Positions 33,742 through 42,296 are shown, numbered from the stretch's first letter. The stretch is 64,000 bases of DNA from Pseudomonas cedrina subsp. cedrina (GCF_001983175.1 NZ_MNPW01000008.1:62001-126000), one strand, 5' to 3'. The notes: generated from the sequence alone by a model not told the origin. Translations and numbers: made by a program.

Positions 33742-33770
33742 GGAACTATTAAGTACCGGCTGTTCACTCA
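33742..33770 (+). promoter_or_regulatory. hrp-box-like promoter (HrpL/RspL ECF sigma)
   Basis: GGAACT, then exactly 16 bases, then TCACTCA. The consensus is GGAACC-N16-CCACNNA; the match differs at the last base of the first block and the first base of the second, both C to T. GGAAC followed by either pyrimidine is a common variant. It lies 54 bases upstream of the ATG of the orphan gene at 33825, in the same direction. Confidence 0.6.
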
Positions 33771-33824
33771 ATTAAGGCAACTCGAACAGTATTTAAAACA
33801 ATAAAATTTAGTTGGGTGAATAGG

Positions 33825-34724
33825 ATGATCATTACAATACCAGCGGCGCCTTTCGTTCCTGCGCATTTCCCCTCGGCAGAAGTACCTTCGGGCTCGACCG
33901 AGGCTAAAAATCACGAGTCTCAGGACCCACCGTTAACGCGCAGTAAAAGGGCACTAAGAGGTTTTTCATGGTTGGGAGGCAGAAAGTCTTCAGTCGCGCC
34001 TTCGTTGCCCGGCGCTGCGACCTTGCCCACGCCCAAGCCGCCAATACCGGCGCCTAAATCTTCGCCCAGGCCCGGCCCTTCTGCCAAACCCGGTCAGCAC
34101 CCACCGTTGGATAAGTTCAAGGGGGCGGGGCAGGCGGCGATTCATGCCAATAAGATCAAGGCAAATGACGAAGTACTCATGACCAACCTGCGTAAGCAGG
34201 CGCCGATGAACGTCGCCGAGGCCGCCAAGCGACTGATCGATGCCGAGCGGCTGGTCAAGTCAGGGGTCATTGCCACCGGGCCCAATGCCAGCCGGGTCGC
34301 CCGTGATGCGTTCATCAGCGCGGGGATTACCGGGATGGTCAGTGCGCCGATTAACGTGGCTGCCTATGCGGGTTCCGTCGCTACGGGCGAGACGATCAAG
34401 TCCAGCTATGCGCCAGGCGTGTTGCCGCCACCCTTTTTGCCGAGCACCGCCGGCTCGGCGAAGACCGCGTCTTTGCCCGTAGAGCCCACGCCGTCCAAAG
34501 CTGACCCGATCATCACGCGATTGGACGAAGTTGAAATGAAGTTGTTGGGCATGTCCTCTACGGTCATGTTCACGCTTGGGGATACCAGCAGTGTGTTTAC
34601 CAAGGATGAACATTGGCCGACCGACACTAACGGACGCCTGGCCAATGTCGAGAAGTTGTTGCAAGTGTCGGAGCAACACCTTAAAAAAGCCGCTCGGAAA
34701 AATGGGCTTGTGTTCAAACCGTAA
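33825..34724 (+). CDS. Putative type III secretion effector, orphan, ending at an in-frame TAA
   Basis: 299 codons from ATG 33825; GTG 33816 is an alternative start. The N-terminus MIITIPAAPFVPAHFPSAEV fits type III export rules: aliphatic residue at position 3, no Asp/Glu in the first 12 (the first acidic residue is 19), and six Ser in the first 50. A Pro-rich linker (about 65-100), an Ala-rich helical region (GQAAIHANKIKANDEVLMTN, NVAEAAKRLIDAERLVKSG) and a short helical C-terminus (GRLANVEKLLQVSEQHLKKA) follow. A hrp-box-like promoter precedes it. The stop at 34722-34724 is followed in the same frame by 48 further protein-like codons, so this may be a truncated or decaying effector. No homologue recognised; no chaperone gene adjacent. 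Effector status is inference. Confidence 0.6.
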   Translation: MIITIPAAPFVPAHFPSAEVPSGSTEAKNHESQDPPLTRSKRALRGFSWLGGRKSSVAPSLPGAATLPTPKPPIPAPKSSPRPGPSAKPGQHPPLDKFKGAGQAAIHANKIKANDEVLMTNLRKQAPMNVAEAAKRLIDAERLVKSGVIATGPNASRVARDAFISAGITGMVSAPINVAAYAGSVATGETIKSSYAPGVLPPPFLPSTAGSAKTASLPVEPTPSKADPIITRLDEVEMKLLGMSSTVMFTLGDTSSVFTKDEHWPTDTNGRLANVEKLLQVSEQHLKKAARKNGLVFKP

Positions 34725-34871
34725 AAACCGGCAGAGCCAATCCCCACGGAGCCGAAGGACCGTCTCGCCTTGATTGAAAAGAAATTTGAGCGCATGGCCG
34801 AAACCTATGAGAAGTTGCGGTTTCTGGCGGCAATGAAAGACAGCGAAAACCAAGCTAAAACCGTCGCCTGA
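34725..34871 (+). other. In-frame continuation of the putative effector beyond the TAA
   Basis: The reading frame of the gene at 33825 stays open for 48 codons after its TAA and ends at TGA 34869-34871. It reads KPAEPIPTEPKDRLALIEKK and then FERMAETYEKLRFLAAMKD. RLALIEKK resembles RLANVEKL just before the stop, the third positions are GC-rich as in real genes, and there is no separate start with a ribosome-binding site. A nonsense mutation in a longer ancestor (348 aa) explains this best; readthrough cannot be excluded. Confidence 0.6.
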
Positions 34872-34988
34872 AGCACGCCGAGGCCGAGCGAAGCGCCAGG
34901 GGGCTCTTCACTCGGCCGGTGGCCGCATATAAAGGTGCGATTTTCGCCCCCCTGCGCTAACCTGCCTCGATGTTTTACGAGGTCGACT

Positions 34989-36338
34989 ATGCACATTCAT
35001 ATTCTCGGTATTTGCGGCACGTTCATGGGTTCGATGGCGGTACTTGCCAAAGAGCTGGGCCATCACGTGACGGGCTCCGATGCCAACGTTTACCCGCCCA
35101 TGAGCACGCAACTCGAGGCCCAGGGCATTGAGCTGACCCAAGGCTACGACCCCTCGCAGTTCAACCCGGTCCCGGACCTGGTCGTGATCGGCAACGCCAT
35201 GTCGCGCGGCAACCCGGCCGTCGAGTACGTGCTCAATAAAGGTTTGCCTTATGTGTCCGGCCCGCAATGGCTGGCGGACCATGTGTTGCAAGGCCGCTGG
35301 GTGCTCGCGGTTGCCGGCACCCACGGCAAGACCACCACCAGCAGCATGTTGGCCTGGGTGCTGGAGCATGCGGGCATGGCTCCGGGTTTCCTGATCGGCG
35401 GCGTGCCGCAGAACTTCTCGGTGTCGGCGCGCCTGGGCGATACGCCGTTCTTCGTGATCGAGGCGGATGAGTATGACAGTGCCTTTTTCGACAAGCGTTC
35501 CAAGTTCGTCCACTACCGCCCGCGCACGGCGATCCTGAATAATCTGGAATTCGATCACGCTGACATTTTCCCCGATCTGCCAGCCATTGAGCGTCAGTTC
35601 CATCACTTGGTGCGCACCATTCCAAGCGAGGGCCTGGTGATCCATCCCACCACCGAGCCCGCCTTGCAGCGCGTGATCGAGATGGGCTGCTGGACCCCGG
35701 TGCAAACCACCGGCGCGGGCGGGCAGTGGCAGGTCAACCTGCTCAGCGAGGACGGCTCCAGGTTTGAAGTGCTGTTCGAAGGCCAAGCCCAAGGCATTGT
35801 CGAGTGGGACATGACCGGCCAGCACAACGTTGCCAATGCGTTGGTCACGTTGGCTGCCGCACGGCATGTTGGCGTGGTGCCGTCCATGGGCATTGCCGCG
35901 CTCAGCGCCTTCAAGAGCGTGAAGCGGCGCATGGAAAAAGTCGCCGACGTGAACGGGATTACCATCTACGACGACTTTGCCCACCACCCGACGGCAATCG
36001 CTACTACCTTGGATGGCCTGCGCAAGCGTGTCGGCGATGCGCCAATCATTGCGATTGTCGAGCCGCGTTCCAACTCCATGAAGCTCGGCGCCCACCGCGA
36101 CGGCTTGCCGCAAAGCGTCAACGATGCCGACCAGGTGGTGTGGTACGCGCCGGCCAATCTCGGCTGGGACCTGCCGGCGATTGCCGCATTGTGCACGGTG
36201 CCGTCCACCGTGTGTGATTCCATCCAAGGCATCATTGAACACGTCAAGCGCTTGGCCACACCCGGCACCCACGTGGTGGTCATGAGCAACGGCGGCTTCG
36301 GCGGCCTGCATGGCAAGCTGGCTGAGGCGCTGAAATGA
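34989..36338 (+). CDS. mpl: UDP-N-acetylmuramate:tripeptide ligase Mpl
   Basis: Mpl reattaches murein tripeptide recovered from old peptidoglycan to UDP-MurNAc, a recycling step. The 449-residue Mur-ligase has MHIHILGICGTFMGSMAVLAK at the nucleotide-binding start, the ATP P-loop VAGTHGKTTTSSMLAW, FVIEADEYDSAFFDKR and YDDFAHHPTAI. It works in series with LdcA (56125) and the lytic transglycosylases encoded in this window. It is followed with a four-base overlap by ubiX. Confidence 0.97.
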   Translation: MHIHILGICGTFMGSMAVLAKELGHHVTGSDANVYPPMSTQLEAQGIELTQGYDPSQFNPVPDLVVIGNAMSRGNPAVEYVLNKGLPYVSGPQWLADHVLQGRWVLAVAGTHGKTTTSSMLAWVLEHAGMAPGFLIGGVPQNFSVSARLGDTPFFVIEADEYDSAFFDKRSKFVHYRPRTAILNNLEFDHADIFPDLPAIERQFHHLVRTIPSEGLVIHPTTEPALQRVIEMGCWTPVQTTGAGGQWQVNLLSEDGSRFEVLFEGQAQGIVEWDMTGQHNVANALVTLAAARHVGVVPSMGIAALSAFKSVKRRMEKVADVNGITIYDDFAHHPTAIATTLDGLRKRVGDAPIIAIVEPRSNSMKLGAHRDGLPQSVNDADQVVWYAPANLGWDLPAIAALCTVPSTVCDSIQGIIEHVKRLATPGTHVVVMSNGGFGGLHGKLAEALK

Positions 36339-36964
36339 GCGGCCCGGAACGCGTCACCCTGGCGATGACCGGTGCATCCGGCGCGCCCTATGGTTTGCGC
36401 CTGCTCGATTGCCTGGTGCGCGAAGACCGTGAGGTGCACTTCCTGATCTCCAAGGCCGCGCAGTTGGTGATGGCGACCGAGACCGACGTGGCGCTGCCGC
36501 CCAAGGTGCAGATGATGCAGGCCTTCCTGACCGAATACACCGGTGCGGCGGCAGGGCAGATCAAGGTTTACGGCAAGGAGGACTGGATGTCGCCAGTGGC
36601 CTCCGGCTCCGGTGCGCCGGCGGCGATGGTGGTGGTGCCGTGTTCCACCGGCACCTTGTCGGCGATTGCCACCGGTGCCTGCAACAACTTGATCGAGCGC
36701 GCGGCGGACGTGACGTTGAAGGAACGCCGCCAGTTGATCCTGGTGCCCCGTGAAGCGCCGTATTCGAGCATCCACCTGGAGCACATGCTCAAGTTGTCGA
36801 ACATGGGCGTGACGATCCTGCCGGCCTCGCCAGGGTTTTATCACCAGCCGCAAACCATCGATGACCTGGTGGACTTTGTGGTGGCGCGCATTCTCAACCT
36901 GCTGAACATCCCTCAGGACATGCTGCCGCGCTGGGGCGAACACCATTTGAGCAATGATGAATAA
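36335..36964 (+). CDS. ubiX: Flavin prenyltransferase UbiX
   Basis: UbiX makes the prenylated FMN cofactor needed by the decarboxylase UbiD in ubiquinone synthesis. The 209-residue flavoprotein shows LAMTGASGAPYGLRLLDCL, VVVPCSTGTLSAIATGACNNLIERAADVTLKE (split in the family signature) and VPREAPYSSIHLEHMLKLS. Its ATG overlaps the mpl stop, and its stop lies inside the next gene. Confidence 0.96.
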   Translation: MSGPERVTLAMTGASGAPYGLRLLDCLVREDREVHFLISKAAQLVMATETDVALPPKVQMMQAFLTEYTGAAAGQIKVYGKEDWMSPVASGSGAPAAMVVVPCSTGTLSAIATGACNNLIERAADVTLKERRQLILVPREAPYSSIHLEHMLKLSNMGVTILPASPGFYHQPQTIDDLVDFVVARILNLLNIPQDMLPRWGEHHLSNDE

Positions 36965-37241
36965 GGTCCTGTTGGTGGTGCTGGCGTTGCATCTCACGGG
37001 CTGCGCCACCGTGCGCACGCTGGACGCGGCGCAGCCAAACGCGCCGGTGGTGTATGCCGGCACGCGCCTGGATCTGTATGCAATGAATGGCGGTTGCTGC
37101 GCCAAGGACAGGTTTGGTGCCGAGGCGCCGAGTTACCCCGGCCTTGACCTGCCGGCGAGTGCGTTGCTCGATACCTTGCTGTTGCCACTCTCGGTGTTGA
37201 CGGTGATTGGGGTGGGTTTCAACGCCACTGGCGGTCTATAA
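36954..37241 (+). CDS. YceK/YidQ-type lipoprotein
   Basis: A 95-residue DUF1375-like lipoprotein. The signal is MMNKVLLVVLALHLTGCATV with lipobox LTGC. The mature part has VVYAGTRLDLYAMNGGCC, a family-like Y-x-G-T-R-x-D core, and a hydrophobic C-terminal stretch (LLDTLLLPLSVLTVIGVGF). It starts 11 bases inside ubiX and may use either of two adjacent ATG codons. Function unknown. Confidence 0.85.
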   Translation: MMNKVLLVVLALHLTGCATVRTLDAAQPNAPVVYAGTRLDLYAMNGGCCAKDRFGAEAPSYPGLDLPASALLDTLLLPLSVLTVIGVGFNATGGL

Positions 37242-37265
37242 AAGTGTATTGCCTGTGCTGGCTTC

Positions 37266-37340
37266 ATCGCAGGCAAGCCAGCTCCCACATTTGGAGCTGT
37301 GTGAACTCGATCAAATGTGGGAGCCGGGCTTGCCCGCGAT
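37266..37340. repeat. REP palindrome pair
   Basis: Inverted copies of the GTGGGAGC-GGCTTGCC REP family at 37266-37290 and 37315-37340, one of the CTGGCTTGCC type and one of the CGGGCTTGCC type. They separate two convergent genes. Confidence 0.9.
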
Positions 37341-37363
37341 GAGGCCAGCACAGGCACCTCAGA

Positions 37364-38005
37364 TCATTTGCCCAGCTTGCGCAACTCATCCGACTCCACC
37401 ACCCGCACCCCATCCTGCTCTTCCAGCGCCAGGCGCCACATGGCCCGGGCCAGCTCGCACACTTCAATACCGTGGTACTTGCCTGGAATCAGCCGTGACA
37501 ATGGCCCGGCCAGTTGCTCGGCCAGGCGCGGTTCCAGCCGTTCCCCCAGTAACAGCGAAGGCCGCACGATGGTCAATTGTGGCCAGTCCTGGGCCTTGAG
37601 CGCCTCTTCCATTTCGCCTTTGACGCGGTTGTAGAAGATCGACGATTTCGGATCGGCGCCGATTGCGCTGATCACGATCAAGTGCCGCGCACCCATGTCC
37701 CGCGCACGCCTGGCGAAGGCCACGACCAGGTCCAGGTCGACGGCGCGAAAGGCGGCTTCGGAGCCCGCTTGTTTGATGGTGGTGCCCAGGCAGCAGAAGG
37801 CGATGTCCACCCGGCCGCTCAGTTGCGGCAGGATCACCGCCGGGTCGCCGACGGGGTTTTCCAGATGCGGGTGTTCGGCCAGCGGTTTGCGACTCGGTGC
37901 AAGCACGCGGGTCACGGTGGGTTCGTTGAGCAGGCGGTCGAGCAGGTGTTCGCCGGTAAGGCCGGAGGCTCCGGCAAGCAGGATATGCTGAGGCGTCAGG
38001 TACAT
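37364..38005 (-). CDS. NAD(P)-binding Rossmann protein, HTATIP2/YbjT-like
   Basis: A 213-residue atypical short-chain dehydrogenase-like protein. The nucleotide-binding loop is LLAGASGLTGEHLLDRLL; CCLGTTIKQAGSEAAFRAVDLD, HLIVISAIGADPKSSIFYNRVKGEMEE (with the YxxxK-like YNRVK) and LTIVRPSLLLG follow. Such proteins bind NAD(P)H and may be oxidoreductases or regulators; no substrate is evident. It corresponds in place to a PAO1 gene near PA4018. Confidence 0.85.
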   Translation of the reverse strand: MYLTPQHILLAGASGLTGEHLLDRLLNEPTVTRVLAPSRKPLAEHPHLENPVGDPAVILPQLSGRVDIAFCCLGTTIKQAGSEAAFRAVDLDLVVAFARRARDMGARHLIVISAIGADPKSSIFYNRVKGEMEEALKAQDWPQLTIVRPSLLLGERLEPRLAEQLAGPLSRLIPGKYHGIEVCELARAMWRLALEEQDGVRVVESDELRKLGK

Positions 38006-38034
38006 GGTGTTTCCCCCTTGTTACACGTTACAGC

Positions 38035-39753
38035 TTAGTTGCCTTTGGCTTCCTTGCTATTCATTGAGACGCTTTCGAGCGCCTTTCGTGCCTGCTGCTT
38101 GCGTAATAATTGCCAGTGGGCGATGACGCCCTTGGGGGCCCAGATCTGCGGTTCAGAGGCTTCGAAGTTGTCCGCCTGTTCGCGTTCGGCCACATGCAGT
38201 TGGGCCAGTTTGAAGGCTTGCTGCAGGTCGTCGGTCTGGTTGAAGGCCTGGGCGAAGAGGGCGTCGCCGAAGTAAGTGAAATCGGCTTCCTCCGAGCAGC
38301 CGAACGACACGCGGTCGGCCCGGGAGGCGGTCATGATCAGGGTGCGCTCATCTTTCAAGGCCGGGATGAAGCCGCCGGAGTAGCAGGCCGAAATCACCAC
38401 GATCTTGTCGCGGTTCTTCAGTGGCGCCAGCACGGCGGCCAGCTCATCGGCGGGCAGGTCGGCCAGCTCCATGCGCGGTTGGTCCAGCACCAATTCGTGT
38501 TCGTGGGTGCCGTGGCTGGTCATGTAGATAAACACCAGGTCTTCCGGCCCGGTGCGTTCGGCCAGGGTTTGCACGGCGCGACGCAGGCTTTCTCGGGTGG
38601 CCAGCGGGCGGTCGGTGATGTGGTCGCGGTGGTTGACCAGGCGTACCTGCCCGCGCGCGCCGAAACGGGTGGCTAGCAGGTTGCTGACGTAATCGGCCTC
38701 GCGCAGGAACACGCTTTGCTTGCCGTCGCCGGCCACGGCCAGGGTGTACAGTTCCACCGCAGGCGTGGAGGCGGGCACGGCGATCAGGGCCGCGTCCAGC
38801 AGGCGGCCTTGGGCCAGCACGCCGATTTCCAGTGGGTCGGGCAACAAACTGCCGTCGGCGTCACGCACGCGCATGCCGTTGACCCAGGTGCCGGCCTGTA
38901 CGGTGCCGTCGGTTAGCACAAGGGTACCTTTGCCCTGGTAGCTGTCGCCGTCGAAGCCGCCGATATAGAAGCTGCCGTCGGTGAGGTTCAGGCGGCCTTC
39001 GCCGCTGAAGCGCCAATCGCTGAACTGACCGACATAGTGGCTGCCGTCGACACCAATCAACTCGCCCTTGCCGCTGAGCGCGCCTTCCTTGAATTGGCCG
39101 ATCCACACGTCGCCGTCGGCGTTCTCATAGCGGCCTTTGCCGTTGAGCTGGTTCTGTTTGAACTGGCCGACATAGATGTCGCCATCGGCGCTGTTGAACG
39201 TGCCGTTGCCTTCCAGTTGGCCATCGACGAAATGGCCACTGAACTGGTTACCGCTGTCGTCGTTGCGCTGGCCTTCGCCATTGGGCTTGCCGTGGGCGAA
39301 CTGGCCCTGGTACTGGCTGCCGTCGGCCAGCTCCAGGCGACCGAGGCCGGAGTACTGGTCGTCCTTGAACTCGCCGCGATACGTCATCTTCCCCTCTTTG
39401 AGGGTGCCTTCGCCGTTGCGTCGCCCGTTCTTGAACCCGCCCACGTACTGGCTGCCCGCGGTGGTCAGGCTGCCCTGGCCATCAAACAGGCCCTGCTTGA
39501 ACTGGCCCTTGTAGACTTCGCCGTTGCTGCCATGCCACTCGCCCTGGCCGTGCCATTGGCCCTTGTCGAACTGCCCGGCGTACCAGCTGCCATTGGGATA
39601 GTCCACGCGACCCTGGCCTTGCAGCAAGCCATCGACCACGTCGCCCCGGTAGCGCCCGCCATCAGGCAGGCGCGCATCGGGCGGCAACAGCGATTCGCCG
39701 TCTCCGCAAGCGGTGAGCAACAGGGCAAGGGCAAGGGGAGCGAGTGGGCGCAT
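38035..39753 (-). CDS. MORN-repeat lipoprotein with C13 (legumain/caspase-like) peptidase domain
   Basis: A 572-residue lipoprotein (MRPLAPLALALLLTACGDG, lipobox Cys16). Residues about 32-293 are eleven to twelve MORN-type repeats with a Y-x-G-x-F-x-x-G-x-x-x-G-x-G pattern. Residues about 330-530 form a C13/caspase-like fold with the catalytic His414 in YMTSHGTHEHE and Cys457 in VVISACYSGGF. MORN repeats bind lipids or proteins, and C13 enzymes cut after Asn or Asp, or act as transamidases. The start is the first Met before the lipoprotein signal. It stands alone between an oxidoreductase and a MaoC gene. Substrate and role are unknown. Confidence 0.88.
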   Translation of the reverse strand: MRPLAPLALALLLTACGDGESLLPPDARLPDGGRYRGDVVDGLLQGQGRVDYPNGSWYAGQFDKGQWHGQGEWHGSNGEVYKGQFKQGLFDGQGSLTTAGSQYVGGFKNGRRNGEGTLKEGKMTYRGEFKDDQYSGLGRLELADGSQYQGQFAHGKPNGEGQRNDDSGNQFSGHFVDGQLEGNGTFNSADGDIYVGQFKQNQLNGKGRYENADGDVWIGQFKEGALSGKGELIGVDGSHYVGQFSDWRFSGEGRLNLTDGSFYIGGFDGDSYQGKGTLVLTDGTVQAGTWVNGMRVRDADGSLLPDPLEIGVLAQGRLLDAALIAVPASTPAVELYTLAVAGDGKQSVFLREADYVSNLLATRFGARGQVRLVNHRDHITDRPLATRESLRRAVQTLAERTGPEDLVFIYMTSHGTHEHELVLDQPRMELADLPADELAAVLAPLKNRDKIVVISACYSGGFIPALKDERTLIMTASRADRVSFGCSEEADFTYFGDALFAQAFNQTDDLQQAFKLAQLHVAEREQADNFEASEPQIWAPKGVIAHWQLLRKQQARKALESVSMNSKEAKGN

Positions 39754-39858
39754 AGCGGGATCCGGATAATTGAGCGCCGAGTATGCCGCAGCTGCGAGTT
39801 TCATACATAAATTTACATACACTGTGGCAAGGTTTATTGCCTCACCACAGGTACGGCC

Positions 39859-40314
39859 CTACACGAAGCAGAGGGACAGCGACTCGGCGATGTAAGCGGG
39901 TTTTTCCTGGCCTTCGATCTCCAGGGTGGCGGTGGCCTTGAACAGCCATTGGCCAGGTTTTTTCTCGGTCACGTCGCTGAGGGTCACGTTCAGGCGCACC
40001 TTGGAATCAACCTTCACCGGCTGGATGAAGCGCACGCTGTCCAGGCCGTAGTTGACCGCCATCTTCAGGCCTTCGGGCATGATCAGGATGTCTTCCATCA
40101 GCATGGGCATCAGCGACAGCGACAGGAAACCGTGGGCAATGGTGCTGCCAAACGGCGTCTGCGCGGCCTTGACCGGGTCGACGTGGATGAACTGATGATC
40201 GCCGGTGGCTTCGGCGAACAGGTCGATGCGTGCCTGGTCAATGGTGAGCCATTCGGAACGTCCCAGTTCCTTGCCGACGTAATCTTTGAGCTGCGCTACG
40301 GGTACAGAGGGCAT
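39859..40314 (-). CDS. MaoC-like (R)-specific enoyl-CoA hydratase
   Basis: A 151-residue hot-dog-fold protein starting MPSVPVAQLKDYVGKELGRS, with GGAGAGACG before the ATG. The hydratase motif is FAEATGDHQFIHVD followed by AHGFLSLSLMPML, containing the catalytic Asp-His pair. Members hydrate enoyl-CoA, for example to supply 3-hydroxyacyl-CoA, but the specificity is not visible. No polyhydroxyalkanoate genes are near. Confidence 0.9.
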   Translation of the reverse strand: MPSVPVAQLKDYVGKELGRSEWLTIDQARIDLFAEATGDHQFIHVDPVKAAQTPFGSTIAHGFLSLSLMPMLMEDILIMPEGLKMAVNYGLDSVRFIQPVKVDSKVRLNVTLSDVTEKKPGQWLFKATATLEIEGQEKPAYIAESLSLCFV

Positions 40315-40472
40315 TGCGTCTCTCCTTGGTTCATCAGTTGTTATGGGTGACAGAGAACCAATGTAGATCATCATGGCCATTAGGCCCGGTCAACCCTCCA
40401 TGCTTTTGGCGAATGCCGATGCATAGGTCGGGCGTGCTTATAATGCGGGCGAGTCTTGAGGGGGAATGACGG

Positions 40473-40826
40473 ATGCTGTTACGTGGCCTGACCTGGCTGG
40501 TGCTGTTTCAACTGATCGGCACGGCGATCAATCATTTGCTGTTGCCGGTATTGCCGGGGCCGATCATCGGCCTGCTATTGATGCTGGGCTTTCTGGTCTG
40601 GAAGGGCGAAGTCGGAGAGCCCTTGAGCCTGGCGGCCAGCAGCCTGTTGCGTTACCTGCCGTTGCTGCTGGTGCCGCCGGCGGTCGGGGTGATGGTGTAC
40701 GCCAAGGACATTGCCGCAGACTTCTGGGCCATTGTCGGCGCCCTGGTCCTGTCGCTGGTGATCGCTATGGGCTTTGTCGGTGTGCTGATGCAGCACCTGG
40801 TCAAGCGCAAGGAGGGGGATCAATGA
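40473..40826 (+). CDS. CidA/LrgA family holin-like protein
   Basis: A 117-residue protein with four membrane segments (LTWLVLFQLIGTAINHL, LPVLPGPIIGLLLMLGFLVW, LLRYLPLLLVPPAVGVMVY, FWAIVGALVLSLVIAMGFVG). The segment PGPIIGLLLM and LLVPPAVGVM are LrgA/CidA signatures. Members modulate autolysis or transport small metabolites such as pyruvate. Its stop overlaps the LrgB-like start, so the pair is co-translated. Confidence 0.92.
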   Translation: MLLRGLTWLVLFQLIGTAINHLLLPVLPGPIIGLLLMLGFLVWKGEVGEPLSLAASSLLRYLPLLLVPPAVGVMVYAKDIAADFWAIVGALVLSLVIAMGFVGVLMQHLVKRKEGDQ

Positions 40827-41539
40827 TCTTCGACTGGCAGGGAGCGTGGACGGCGGTGATTCATCATCCGTTGTTCGGCATCGGCATTACTCTGGGCGCC
40901 TATCAACTGGTGCTGGCAGGGTTTGAGAAAACCCGCTGGATCTTTCTGCAGCCGGTGCTGGTCTCCATGCTGTTGGTGATCGGCGTGCTGCTCACCTGCG
41001 GCCTGAGCTACGCCGAGTACCGCAAGAGCACCGAGATTATGGGCGTCCTGCTGGGCCCGGCGACGGTGGCGCTGGCCGTGCCGCTCTATTTGAACCTGCG
41101 GCGCATTCGGCAATTGTTCTGGCCGATTTTTACTACGCTGGTGGTAGGCGGGGTGCTGGCTACCGGCCTGTGTGTGCTGCTGGGGTGGTGGTTCGGCGCC
41201 GAGCACAGGATGTTGATGACCATGGCGCCCAAGTCCGTGACCTCGCCGATCGCCATGCTGGTGGCCGAGCAGATCGGCGGCGTCGCGGCATTGGCGGCGG
41301 TGTTTGTGCTGATCACCGGGGTGGTGGGCGCGATGGTCGGCCCGGCGCTGCTTTCACGCTTGGGTGTGTACAGCGTTGAGGCGCGCGGCATGGCCTTGGG
41401 CATGACCGCCCACGCCGTCGGCATCTCGGTGGCCTTGCAGGAAAGCGAAGAGTGCGGCGCCTTTGCGGCGCTGGCGATGAGTCTGATGGGCGTGGCCACG
41501 GCGGTGTTCCTGCCGCTGGCCGTGTCGGTGATTGTTTAA
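40823..41539 (+). CDS. LrgB/CidB family membrane protein
   Basis: A 238-residue inner-membrane protein starting MIFDWQGAWTAVIHHPLFGI, with about seven membrane segments. The family core LLGPATVALAVPLYLN and APKSVTSPIAMLVAEQIGG, and the C-terminal AHAVGISVALQESEECGAFAALAM are clear. It partners the LrgA-like protein encoded with a four-base overlap. Ala-rich membrane segments are as usual for the family. Confidence 0.93.
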   Translation: MIFDWQGAWTAVIHHPLFGIGITLGAYQLVLAGFEKTRWIFLQPVLVSMLLVIGVLLTCGLSYAEYRKSTEIMGVLLGPATVALAVPLYLNLRRIRQLFWPIFTTLVVGGVLATGLCVLLGWWFGAEHRMLMTMAPKSVTSPIAMLVAEQIGGVAALAAVFVLITGVVGAMVGPALLSRLGVYSVEARGMALGMTAHAVGISVALQESEECGAFAALAMSLMGVATAVFLPLAVSVIV

Positions 41540-41560
41540 ACCGGGTTTAAGGAAACCTTT

Positions 41561-42151
41561 ATGAGTCTGGCGCTGTTCCCGCTCAATACCGTGCTGTTCC
41601 CTGGCTGCACCCTCGACCTGCAACTGTTCGAGGCGCGCTACCTGGACATGATCAGCCGCTGCATGAAAAAGGGCGAAAGCTTCGGCGTGGTGTGCATCCT
41701 CGACGGCACGGAAGTGGGCCAGGCACCGGACGGCTATGCGCTGGTTGGCTGCGAAGCGCTGATTCGCGACTTCAAGCAACAGGACAACGGCCTGCTGGGG
41801 ATTCGCGTCGAAGGCGGGCGCCGGTTTCGCGTGCGGGATGCGGGCGTGCAGAAGGACCAATTGCTGGTGGCCGAGGTGCAATGGCTTGAAGAGCTGCCGG
41901 ACCGGCCATTGGAAGAAGAGGACGCCGACCTGCTTGCGCTGCTCCAGGCGTTGGCAGAGCACCCCATGGTGGCGTCGCTGGACATGGACGCCCATGCGCA
42001 AGGGCAGCAAGCCCTGGGTCATCAGCTGGCGTATCTGCTGCCCTTCTCCGAGGCCGACAAGATCGACCTGCTGCAACTCGACGACCCGCAGCAGCGCCTG
42101 GATGCGATCCAGATGCTGCTTGATGAGCTGCAGGGCGAGCTGTTTACCTAA
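41561..42151 (+). CDS. LON substrate-binding-domain protein
   Basis: A 196-residue protein made only of the N-terminal LON domain, without ATPase or protease parts: MSLALFPLNTVLFPGCTLDLQLFEARYLDM, then GVVCILDGTEVGQ and a helical end (EADKIDLLQLDDPQQRLDAIQMLLDEL). Such proteins are widespread in proteobacteria and have no established function. It is close behind the lrgAB pair, 21 bases after it. Confidence 0.9.
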   Translation: MSLALFPLNTVLFPGCTLDLQLFEARYLDMISRCMKKGESFGVVCILDGTEVGQAPDGYALVGCEALIRDFKQQDNGLLGIRVEGGRRFRVRDAGVQKDQLLVAEVQWLEELPDRPLEEEDADLLALLQALAEHPMVASLDMDAHAQGQQALGHQLAYLLPFSEADKIDLLQLDDPQQRLDAIQMLLDELQGELFT

Positions 42152-42158
42152 TGGATAT

Positions 42159-42296
42159 CTTGTAGTGAGCGGGCTTGTCCCGCGCTGGGGGGCGAAGCCG
42201 CCCCAACCCAGGCAACCTGGTTCTACCTGGAGTTCGGCGGTGCCTTTATTGGGGCGGCTTCGCCACTCAGCGCGGGGCAAGCCCGCTCACTACAAG
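42159..42296. repeat. Long inverted repeat of the GTAGTGAGCGGGCTTG REP family
   Basis: Arms of about 48 bases (outer ends 42159 and 42296) are nearly perfect inverted copies, with a few mismatches in the left arm (TTGTCC for TTGCCC, and GGGGG for GGGTGG). It is the second copy of the 25286-25422 structure and lies between two convergent genes. Confidence 0.92.
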
